NCBI GenBank assembly: GCA_963556145.1
Contig: OY744467.1
Span: 5,704,001-5,768,000, forward strand
DNA length: 64,000 nt
Direction: 5' to 3'
From: Hygrocybe punicea
Lineage: Eukaryota > Basidiomycota > Agaricomycetes > Agaricales > Hygrophoraceae
The notes beneath the pieces are model-generated. The model did no database searches. It worked only from the letters and a program-made list of their open reading frames with translations, and was not told the DNA's origin. Shown here piece by piece: positions 1 to 9,120 of this stretch (positions are counted from its first letter, which is position 1; each line of letters opens with the position of its first letter). Made by a program: the position numbers and the translations under genes.

Positions 1-1
1 A

Positions 2-2189
2 GAGTCAGCCAAGCCAACTAACTTGCGTGCCGCGAGGTATGTTCTTCTGCATTTATTCAACTCTGAGTGCAACTGATACTTACATCCCTTGCAGCTCAGG
101 AGAGTCACCGTCTACAGCCGCCACTACCTACAAGCAATCAATCCATCTCACCCGGACCAAAGCCAGTTCCGTCCCCAATGACTTTAAACCCATTGTTGTG
201 GGTATCTATGGGATTCCCGGCTGTGGGAAGACCTTCCTGTTGAATCAGTTGCAGCTTGAACTGGGGGAGAACCATTACGAGTTCTATGAAGGCTCCCAGA
301 TGATCGCCTCTCTGGTCCCAGGTGGCCTCGCTGCATTCCAGAAGCTGGACGAGGCACACAAGTCGCACTGGCGTGAGGTCGCCATTGATACTATTGGAAA
401 GAACTGTCTTGCCAGTGGAAAAACAGCCGTTGTGGTTGGGCATTTCATGTTCTGGGAAGAAGGGGACCAAGTCGGCCAGAGAGTGTACACGCGCAACGAC
501 CTAAACACATTCACCAATATTCTCTACCTCGACATACCCGCCGAAATCGTAGCACAACGCCTTCAGAATGACACATTGCGAAGCCGTTCGACCGCGTCAG
601 TTGAGCATCTACGCAACTGGCAGAAGGTAGAGAAGATTGAGCTTCGTGATCTCTGCCGCCAACACAGCATTCTATTCTCCCTCATATCGTCACCAAATTT
701 AATGCTACCAAACAAGATCACAAGACTATTACACGACTTCCGGTATCATACTGAAGAGGACAACCTGCGTCGTGCTGAAAGCAGGCTGGATGACATTGTT
801 GTCAGCTACAATGGCCAACCTGCACCGGATGTGGCGCTTGTTATGGATGGTGACAGGACTCTGGCTGCGGTGGACACAGGCACGCTTTTCTGGAAGACGC
901 TCTCCAACTTCAAGTCGAGAGATGAGGACAATCCGTTGAAGGGGGTATTCAGTAGTCCTATGGGTTACTCGTACACTGCCTTCCGCCAGGCCGCATTGCT
1001 GTATGAAGACGCGGTGGATGATCATGAGTTTGACGTTATCTGCGAGAAAGTAGCCCTAACAGTAACGCTGCATCCAGAGTTTGTTTCACTACTGCGACTT
1101 GTGGCAGACGAGGACCATGTTCTCGCCATAGTCGTTACCTGTGGGCTGAGTAATGTGTGGGACAAAATTCTCGCCAGACAAGGCCTGTCCGGGAGGGTTA
1201 AAGTCATTGGTGGGGGTCGCATTGCTGACGGGTTAATTGTGACCGCTTCTGTGAAAGCAACCCTGGTGTCACGCCTACGAGACTTTCATCGCGTGTACGT
1301 TTCAGCATTTGGAGACAGTTCTTTGGATCTGGGCATGTTGGGTGAGGCACATGAGTCCGTCGTCGTGGTCGGAGAAGAACACGCCAGGAGCACAACTATG
1401 GAGAAGGACTTGCTGTACGCGATCGACCATGACGGGCTTCGGGCGAGCCAGGTGCTGCTGCCCCCAAACGCTTCACCAAGGCTAGACACGACCAAACTTC
1501 CTCAGGTGCGAATCACTGATAAAGAGTTCATGGAATCAATCTTGCGTCGCCGCAAACCAGCCAGCCTTCGCATCGTTCATGCAACAGATCGGAGCGCAGC
1601 CAAGCTGCTGATGACACCGATGCGCGACGCAATTGTTGTTGGCCCTGCCCTCAGGAAAGCACATGGCGAGGTTGGATCATATCTGGCGCTCGAGTTTCTG
1701 ACCGGTATGATTGGTCTCGAAGAATACACAATCCCCCATGTTCAGGGACATCCAACAAGTGGCTTTCGACTTCGCCATGAGCGGCAGACGACAATCGTGG
1801 CACTTATGCGTGGCGGAGAGCCCATGGCGCTCAGCGTTAACAGTGTCTTCCGGCTCGCCATGTTCGTTCACGCCACTCAGCCGTCCGACATCAAACCCCA
1901 TCATCTGCACAAACAACGGAACGTGCTGTTGGTGGACTCGGTGGTCAATAGCGGCAAATCCGTGGTTGAATTCATTGAACACGTCCGCAGTCTTGATGCT
2001 ACTGTTCGCATCATTGTGGTTGCAGGGGTTGTCCAGGCCCAGTCGCTATCCGAGGGTGTCTTCTCTCAAGCCTTCGAGCGTGACATGAATCTCAGTCTGG
2101 TTGCTCTTCGCCTATCCAACAACCAGTTCACTGGCAAGGGCACTACAGACACCGGTAATCGCCTGTTCAATACAACACATTTGTCCTGA
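2..2189 (+). CDS. P-loop NTPase / HAD phosphatase / uracil phosphoribosyltransferase-like fusion protein (5' partial)
   Basis: The gene enters from the left edge. Bases 2-36 form an open exon, 37-94 is an intron (GTATGT to TTGCAG), and 95-2189 is the last exon, ending in TGA; an ATG at 27 also exists but would read through the intron. Three domains are visible. A P-loop (GIPGCGKT, nt 210-233) starts a small nucleoside-kinase-like domain. A HAD phosphatase-like domain follows, with motif I DGDRT near nt 847, a threonine in VVTCG near nt 1130 and motif IV GDSSLD near nt 1313. The C-terminal third resembles uracil phosphoribosyltransferase, with a PRPP-loop-like VDSVVNSGKS near nt 1933 and the tail GTTDTGNRLFN typical of UPRTase relatives. 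The PRPP loop lacks the usual paired acidic residues, so catalysis is uncertain. A role in pyrimidine salvage is inference. Confidence 0.75.
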   Translation, partial: SQPSQLTCVPRGMFFCIYSTLSATDTYIPCSSGESPSTAATTYKQSIHLTRTKASSVPNDFKPIVVGIYGIPGCGKTFLLNQLQLELGENHYEFYEGSQMIASLVPGGLAAFQKLDEAHKSHWREVAIDTIGKNCLASGKTAVVVGHFMFWEEGDQVGQRVYTRNDLNTFTNILYLDIPAEIVAQRLQNDTLRSRSTASVEHLRNWQKVEKIELRDLCRQHSILFSLISSPNLMLPNKITRLLHDFRYHTEEDNLRRAESRLDDIVVSYNGQPAPDVALVMDGDRTLAAVDTGTLFWKTLSNFKSRDEDNPLKGVFSSPMGYSYTAFRQAALLYEDAVDDHEFDVICEKVALTVTLHPEFVSLLRLVADEDHVLAIVVTCGLSNVWDKILARQGLSGRVKVIGGGRIADGLIVTASVKATLVSRLRDFHRVYVSAFGDSSLDLGMLGEAHESVVVVGEEHARSTTMEKDLLYAIDHDGLRASQVLLPPNASPRLDTTKLPQVRITDKEFMESILRRRKPASLRIVHATDRSAAKLLMTPMRDAIVVGPALRKAHGEVGSYLALEFLTGMIGLEEYTIPHVQGHPTSGFRLRHERQTTIVALMRGGEPMALSVNSVFRLAMFVHATQPSDIKPHHLHKQRNVLLVDSVVNSGKSVVEFIEHVRSLDATVRIIVVAGVVQAQSLSEGVFSQAFERDMNLSLVALRLSNNQFTGKGTTDTGNRLFNTTHLS

Positions 2190-2311
2190 CTTCGGTGGAC
2201 TTCCTTACTCATCCCCAGCATCAGTTTCATGCATTCTGATCTAAGTTCTTTTCTGCACCCGAAGATCCCCTATATTTTGATCTGTCTACCTGTCTATTGC
2301 AATCCTCTGTT

Positions 2312-2956
2312 CTAACGCATGTTTCCTGCTTCCTGCAGCTCAAAGTATGCCATGAGCTTTCCCTTGGGTACACCCAGCCGAAAGGCCCAGTGGTATCTGT
2401 TCATAAACACTCCAATCCTCTTGTCCATCTCCGTCATCTTTTCTCGAATTTGATGTTCTTTCGAGGCATTTGCAGTCGCTGGGGGATGGAACTCTTCCTG
2501 CAGCTCAACCTCTCCGACAGTGTGCCCAAAATTCATGGCATCAAACACAATTTTGAACTCGCCGTCTGCGATCCACGATTGTCGGACTGTTGACAATGTT
2601 GCAATGGCATCCAGTCCAAAAAAGTCCTTTTCCCTGGCTTCTTTTCCCGTTACATCCTGCACACATCGCCGTACGAGGTCAGGTCCTGAGAGCTCCTCGA
2701 ACATAGAATTGGTGAAATCACCACCTCTCTTTACTTTTGCTTCCCAGAAGCCATTTCGCCGTCTGACCCAAATACCAGCTTTTATGAGGGATTTAGATGG
2801 ATCATCGTAGTACACATCATGGATTGTACGCTGCGCAAGAGCGTGCACGCTTTTGAAAGGAGGCTGTCCAGGATTTGCAACGAGATCTTTGACAGCGAGC
2901 GAGCAGAACTTGCGTTCTACCTCTAGAAGTGCTCGTAATATGTGTGATGGCTTCAT
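2312..2956 (-). CDS. CYTH-domain protein, thiamine-triphosphatase-like
   Basis: Single exon of about 214 codons starting at the ATG at 2956 (a GTG lies just upstream) and ending in TAG at 2312. The N-terminus carries the CYTH signature EVERKF (ExExK), then DVYYDD, WVRRRNGFWEAK and a C-terminal FDAMNFG..GEVELQEE strand. These charged strands form the tunnel that binds triphosphate and metal in the CYTH family. The length fits the eukaryotic thiamine triphosphatase class (about 210-230 aa), giving hydrolysis of thiamine triphosphate to the diphosphate as the likely reaction; another triphosphate substrate is possible. A polypyrimidine-AG (TTCTTTCCACAG) lies immediately upstream of the start, so a 5'UTR intron or a short upstream exon may exist. 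Convergent with the preceding gene, with 122 bp between stops. Confidence 0.8.
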   Translation of the reverse strand: MKPSHILRALLEVERKFCSLAVKDLVANPGQPPFKSVHALAQRTIHDVYYDDPSKSLIKAGIWVRRRNGFWEAKVKRGGDFTNSMFEELSGPDLVRRCVQDVTGKEAREKDFFGLDAIATLSTVRQSWIADGEFKIVFDAMNFGHTVGEVELQEEFHPPATANASKEHQIREKMTEMDKRIGVFMNRYHWAFRLGVPKGKLMAYFELQEAGNMR

Positions 2957-3611
2957 CACTATCTGTGGAAAGAAGTGAGAAACGTAGGATCAAGGTATCC
3001 CAGCTGGCCAAACCTTGGTCAGAACAAGAGGGTTGCGGGATTTACGGCTCGTTACGAATAGCAGTGGACGCCGTGGACGTTAACGATCCTGATATCTTAC
3101 TGAGTTTGAGAAAACAGCTTACATAAGCCTCCTTTCCGAGCCAAATCTGCGTGAAAAATAATCTGTATAGCTCTCTCAGAGGTGATCCCAAAAATATGAT
3201 GCTTGGAGGACACAGTGTTAAATGCATTTTTACTCTTCGAAATTCTCAAGGGTTTTGAAATAATACAACATGATTATGCAGACATAGGGCCACAGGGAAG
3301 AACATACCATTATTGCATGACTAGTATCTGGTTTGAATGGACAAAGAAGACACTGGGAAATTTGCATAGTGTACCAAAAAAAATAATCTTTTTTTCATCC
3401 AGTTTCTTGTTATATTATTGAATTTCTCTTTAGATACAATTGAGAAAAGTTCTGAGAATAAGATGGCTTTTGAAGATATTTCCTGCAATTTTCTTTTATT
3501 ATAGTTTGTTGGAAACACTATAACATGCCCCACAGGGCCAAATTCTTTTTTGATTTCACTGTCCTAGTCAGCTGTGTGTGAATGAGCAAGCAGCTTGCTC
3601 AGTCAATCCTA
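2957..3611. other. Intergenic, AT-rich
   Basis: Upstream flank of the CYTH gene; AT-rich beyond about 3100. No convincing gene or repeat was seen before the MITE at 3621. Confidence 0.5.
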
Positions 3612-3620
3612 GTAAATAAC

Positions 3621-3910
3621 CAGGCTCCTACCAAGCCGCCGTGAGAGGGTGAGGGTCTGAATGCATGGTCATTTCTGAGTTTCATTGTCAGATAGGTGTA
3701 GTTTGAATCTCCAAATGGAAAATATTTCAGAGTCCATACTCTTAATTCCCTCAACCCTCTCACTGGAATTAAGAGTACGGACTCTAAAATATTTTCCATT
3801 TGGAGATGTATATTATGGAACATCCCTAGCCTAATTACCGATATCAGACATTAGATTTGAGAAAATTCCCACACACCCTCACCCTCTCATGGCGGCTTGG
3901 TAGAAGCCTG
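3621..3910. mobile_element. 290-bp fold-back MITE with 9-bp target duplication
   Basis: Inverted terminal repeats begin CAGGCTCCTACCAAGCCGCC on the left and match the reverse complement of the right end with few mismatches. Arms pair again inside (AATCTCCAAATGGAAAATAT and its complement). Flanking copies of GTAAATAAC at 3612-3620 and 3911-3919 are identical, giving a 9-bp target duplication (7-9 bp, since the ends overlap). The TSD length fits a MULE-type or hAT-type transposase. No coding capacity. Confidence 0.85.
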
Positions 3911-4118
3911 GTAAATAACCACATTGAATATAACTTATTTTGTTTGTGTTGATATGATTGTTTATTTCCATTTTGAAATTTTATTAAAAATTTATTCTAT
4001 TGTCCACTGGGGCCAGATTTGCAAGTTCAGAGAAAATTAGTCGCAATAAAAAAAACTCATATATCTTTGTCTTTTGGACACTCCACTCAGTCATAGTGTC
4101 ATCACTCTTACTTGGGAC

Positions 4119-5181
4119 TAGTGTTGCCGAAGTCCGGTTTGGTCCGGTTTTCGGCCTTTTGACTGAACTGGAAACTGGTCCAGAGGTCCAGTTCAGCCTC
4201 ACCACTGAACCTGAACCGGAACCGCATGGAACGGTTCCGTGTGGTTCGGTCTGCATCCAGACGCGGTTTGGACTGCGAACCGTCCTCCTCCACCCTCAAA
4301 TTTCCTCGCAAGCCATAGTGCCACGTCAATTGACGTGGGCCTGGGGTTGCGAGGAGTTGGGAGGCGTGGGGAGGAAGAGGGGACCTTCGCAGCTGCAGTG
4401 GCCGCCACTGCTGTTGGTGCTGCGTCGCTGCCAGCACCGTTGTTGCTGCTGATGCTGTTGCTGCCACAGCACTGCTGCCGCAGTTGTTGCCGCTGCCGTT
4501 TTCGTTGCAGCCGTGGCTGCTGCCACTGCTGCTGGGGTTGCCGTGGGGCTGCTGCCACGTCCACGCTCGCGGGCGTCATGGAGCTATAGTGTATTGATAA
4601 ATAAATGAGAAATAATCAAGACGACGTACCTTAGCAACGGGGGTGGGCGCACCACTCCCCACTGTGTCCTGTTCTCGCTACCGTCCCTGGTTTCCATCGT
4701 GGGCGTGGTGTGGGCGTGGGCATGGTGTTGGTGGTGTTGGCGGTGTTGGCATGGGGTGTGGGTGTTGATGGCGCTGCTGCTACCGCTGCTGCTGCCGGCC
4801 GTCCTCATTGTGCTTCTCTGCGTAAGGAAATGTCAGTAAAGTAACACTTACTTCATTACTTACCGTTGTTTCTTGATGAGCATTGCTGTTGTTCTTGTTG
4901 AGTCGACGTTTCGCGTCTATGTTGAAGATCACATGATCTAAGTTCCCGCGTTTTCATACACAAAAATTAACACAAAAATTAATTATTTCAGTATCTACAT
5001 AGAATAAGTTCACAGTTTGGACCCGGTTCCAAGCTGTTCAGAAATTTCTGAAGGGCCTGGAACCCGAAACTGGACCTGTGGTTCAGTTCAGCCAAAGTGC
5101 TGAACTTAGACTGAACTTAGGGTTCGGTTTGGGGTTTGAACCGGGTTCGGATCGGTTCCGGACTGGACTTCGGCAACACTA
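4119..5181. mobile_element. Non-autonomous hAT-type element A
   Basis: Terminal inverted repeats TAGTGTTGCCGAAG on both ends, with the 8-bp duplication CTTGGGAC at 4111-4118 and 5182-5189. Subterminal regions are packed with GGTTCGG/CCGGTT-like motifs. The palindrome CCACGTCAATTGACGTGG lies at 4321-4338. The middle (about 4380-4800) is a GC-rich CTGCTG/GTGGGC low-complexity tract without a transposase. On the minus strand it contains two intron-like segments: 4818-4863 (GTAAGT to CGCAG) and 4584-4629 (GTACGT to TATAG), enclosing a 188-nt exon-like block. Confidence 0.85.
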
Positions 5182-5189
5182 CTTGGGAC

Positions 5190-6423
5190 TAGTGATGATA
5201 AGGTTCAGTTTGGTTTGGTTCAGGCCAAAAACATCTGAACCCTGAACTGAACCTATTGATTCAGGTTCAGATAGGTTCAGTTCAGGTTCAGGCCAGGCTG
5301 AACCTGAACTGAACCTGTGAAAATACAAGTATACTAGCTAATCAATTTTCCCAATCCAAATTTTTCCTTTATTTTCTACCACTCTACATTGTTGTTGTGC
5401 TAATGGTTTGACTCTTCAATTATATGTACTGTGTCCATGTTCACTGTGGATGAATCAATAGGATCTTGTGTTAGATGTGTCTGAAGCACAGTAAGCATGA
5501 AATATCCTGGACAACTGTTCAGATGGTCATTGCAAATGTTTTGCAGTATTTTAACAGGAAGGAAAGACCTTGCAATCAGTATAACTGAATCAGACAACAT
5601 AGCATCCTAGGCTGAATTTCAACTTTACATTTTAAAAAAGGGTAGTTCTATTTGGCACCCTGGGGTGCACCTAACTTCCCACGCATCCCTTGCCTTATAT
5701 AGTGGTAGCTAAGTGAAATATTTTGAATGAATCAATTTTAACTCAAGTACTGCTGGTGATAAAATAACTGAAAAATCGTGGCTCTTTGGTATGAAGGCTA
5801 AGATGTCCAACAGTTAATTCTTGTCAAAATATGTTCAGTTAATGCTTAAATATAAGCACAAATTCTGGATGAGTCAATTATTCCTAAGCAACTATGTAAT
5901 AAAACCAAAATACTATTTTTCTATAAGGATCTAGACATGTAAGCCTACTAAATGCAATTTCTCTAGAATTTTACAACCAACAGAAGTTGAGTGAAAACTG
6001 TTTCATTGAAATCATCTTACTTAGCTATCACTATATAAGGTAAGGGGTGCGTGGGAAGTCAGGTGCACCCCAGGGAGCCAAATAGAATAATTCTTTAAAA
6101 TATACAGGTATTCCTGTTACAGAGCAACAGTATAAACTCTAACTATTCTAGATTCTATTATTAATAGGGCTGAAATTTCAAGTCAGTAAATAGTTGGACC
6201 AAAACTAAGTCTCTACTCAGCAGAAATTAGACTAATATGTGAAAGATTAGGTTCAGGTTCGAACCAGTTTGAACCAGGTTCACAAGATTCCCTCCTTGAC
6301 TGAACCTTGAACCGAACCTTAGGTTCGGTTCAGGTATTACCCTGAACCTTGAACTGAACTTAGGTTCAGTTCATGTAGATTCAGGTTTGAACCCAGGTTC
6401 AGAACTGAACTGTACCATCACTA
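5190..6423. mobile_element. Non-autonomous hAT-type element B
   Basis: Starts TAGTGATGATAAGGTTCAG and ends with the imperfect complement TACCATCACTA. It is flanked by CTTGGGAC (5182-5189) and CTTGAGAC (6424-6431), an 8-bp duplication with one mismatch. Both subterminal regions repeat GGTTCAG/CTGAACC motifs. The core is AT-rich with no transposase and contains a further fold-back element at 5646-6087. Its left target copy is shared with element A. Confidence 0.8.
5646..6087. mobile_element. Fold-back MITE nested in element B
   Basis: Arms of roughly 75 bp pair with each other: the left starts TTCTATTTGGCACCCTGGGG and the right is its near complement. A TTTTAAA motif occurs just outside both ends, so the true borders may lie slightly further out. 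No clear target duplication was found. Confidence 0.7.
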
Positions 6424-6515
6424 CTTGAGACAAGAGCCACTAGCCAGCCATTGAGTAGCCATCCCATGTGCAAGGTAGTTGCCTGTATGTCATGCATGCC
6501 AGGGAACAACCTTTG

Positions 6516-6910
6516 TTTCAACATGAACAAGGTGATGCCATGGGATCTGTTTGAGTCAGGAGGTGTTCAAAAACCACAGGGAGGGCATATCTTGGGTGTT
6601 CAAAAAGTGTTGGTAGGGTTTGGGCACCAGGTGACAAGACAGGTTTGAGGCCCCTGACTTGCTGTTTTCAACATGAATGCAGCAGGGGGGGGAACTTAAG
6701 TCAGGTGTGGTCAAAAACCATAAGGGCATACCCTGGATATTGAAAAAGCAGGGAGGGGTGGGGGTTGGGTGCAGAGTGGTGAGGCAGTGGATTGGAGGCC
6801 CCCAACCTCTCATTTTCAATATAAACAAGGCATGGAAATCTAGTCAAGTTGGGGATAGTTGGAATCTGTTGAAGGGCATAATTTGTGTCTTGAAAAATTA
6901 CCATGTTAGA
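6516..6910 (+). repeat. Degenerate tandem repeat, about 150-bp period, three units
   Basis: Units start near 6516, 6664 and 6814, each with a TTTCAACATGAA-like opening (the third is TTTCAATATAAA), followed by AAGTCAGG/TAGTCAAG, AAAAACCA and GGGCATA motifs. Units are diverged; the third is shortened. Confidence 0.55.
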
Positions 6911-8180
6911 ACCAATGAAACCACAGGTTTGGGTGCATTTTGGTGAGGGTCCCAATCTGGAACATCATACTTATACCCACAGAACCTGTTTAGGAAATAC
7001 CACAGGTAAACCCATACCCATGTTATACACTACTGGCAATCTGGAGTTTGGTTCAAGACATCATGAGAATGAGGATCTTGGGGATTCCACATTGCACTGA
7101 GGGATATTGGAGTGATGAAGATGAAGATCTGCTCATGGACATTGACAATGATGAATAGTAGGACCATTAGTGCTTGGCATCCTGAAATACATACCTTAAG
7201 TGTCTTTATCATTACTGACTTCAAGTGGTTAGCTCAAATTGGATGATGTGCCTCTAGTTGCAAATCCCTGTACCCTTGTCTATTATATGGTGAGTTCCTT
7301 CACACCTCCCTGCCTTCATTGACCATGCCACATCTCCCCCCTTTGGCTTTGCAGATGCATTCATTCTCCCTGGTCCTCCTCCACTGTCTTCTTCACTCAG
7401 CACTGTACCAGCAGCTGTCCAAAACAGTCAGACTACACAATATGACCATCTTCTTTCCAAACATCCATGACCCTCAAGCACCACCTCATCTGTTGATATG
7501 TATACCACATCTATAAGGAAGGAAGTCAATCCCTACAACACCATAGCACTGTGTGAATTCTGAGGGGCTTGATGTCAATCCCAATAGTCAGAAACAATAA
7601 TCAGAAGTGTCCTGGATAGCTGCAAAGATATTTCCAATGTGCCCAATGTGTGTGTAGTTGTGACTAGAGCTTTTCAGAGCTATTGTATGGACATCATGGT
7701 AAAGGGGCAATATGATAGACTGAGTTCAGGGTATACAAGACTTCTCTATGGCTATTGAAACTACAGAGAGTATTTATGTGAATTTAGTTGACAATAAATG
7801 GTAAGGAAGATAAGACAAATAGACAGAGTGTGACAAAACTATGATAGGGAATATCTGAATAGCTAGAAGATAGGAGCTATAATGTTTGAAACAAGTGAAA
7901 CATGTCACAGAAAGGCTTCCCTGAGATAGAGATGGAATGGAATAGGAATGACTTAGGATAAATGGGATATGTGTGGGTGATGTCAGAGAGGCTCGAAATA
8001 TACTTCTGAAGGGCTCAGAGACCTGTAAAGAGCTTTGAAGAAAATTGTGGAGATGTCAAAGGCTCAAAGCATCATGTGTGTCACATGTATCATAATGAAG
8101 ATATATTAAAATCAGGATGTTTCGAGGCTAATCAGAGTATGTCAAAGCTAAAATAGGTCAAATGGAAGGATTCTGTTGTA
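6911..8180. other. AT-rich accessory DNA without a gene
   Basis: Only short unsupported open frames. A stretch near 6985-7014 (GGTAAACCCATACCCATGTT) resembles the right end of the MITE at 31542-31823, so this is probably a relic of that family. Confidence 0.45.
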
Positions 8181-8829
8181 CAGTTGTGGACACTCAAAGT
8201 CAACAATTTTTCTGACCGATTTTCTGGGACACAATCTGACCTTAGTTTGTTGAGATTAATGTAGAAACAGTATATTTGGGACATATTGAGTTGATTGGCA
8301 TGAGTCAATTTTTCAAATTCATTCACATAAGGTTTTTTTAGCTCAAAAATTTGGCGCACCACTTAAAAATTTGCCAAAATCATGAAAGAATTGTTAAAAT
8401 AACCCTTTCACTGATCTGCATATTATCCTGCATCAAATAGACATATAAACATACTGCCAAATATGGTGACATGTGATGACTAATTATTTATGCATGTGTG
8501 CAAGCCCCAGTAGTTTGTCAATTCTCCAACTGGCCTGATAACCTCTTTGGTAAGAGACTGTTTGGGGACAATAATGTCATACAAGATCAACTCAATACAT
8601 GTAAGAATGTAATCCAAAATTTTCATGCCAATAAATCTCTCAAACAGAGGATATAATGTTGTAAATTTGCCTCAAAATTGTGGCACACACAAAAAGTCAT
8701 GGGAAAATTACTTTCTCAATGGTTTCTGGCACTTTCAGCCCTCCTGAGTTCAAATCTGCAGTTTGTTTTCTCCCAAAAAAAATCAGTTCCAGTTCCAGAG
8801 AAATTGTTGACTTCAAGTGTCCACAACTG
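8181..8829. mobile_element. Tc1/mariner-type MITE, copy 1
   Basis: Ends are CAGTTGTGGACACT and its complement, next to TA on the left (8179-8180) and TT on the right. Arms continue with AAGTCAACAATTT. Same family and almost the same length as 11739-12391; both contain AAAAAGTCATGGGAAAATT inside the right arm. No transposase. Confidence 0.75.
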
Positions 8830-9120
8830 TTCCCTAGAGCCTCAAGCCAACTATCTTTGAAGGTGCTGAGGGCAGGCTCCTCAAGAAATCCAGTGTAGAA
8901 AGTGTAGGCATAGTAGATAAAGTCCTGGAGGTGCTCAAAGGCAAGAAGCAAAGTAAAGGAAGCACAGCAGAGAGAATCCAGAGGTTTGTGGAAGGGATAG
9001 GTCCAAAGGAAAATGATGATTTGTGGGGATGTTACATAGGGAGGCAGGGACACTTAGACCAAGGGAAATTTCAAGCAAACTACAGTGACATGCAACTCAT
9101 GTTCCTAAGCATAGTGTGAG

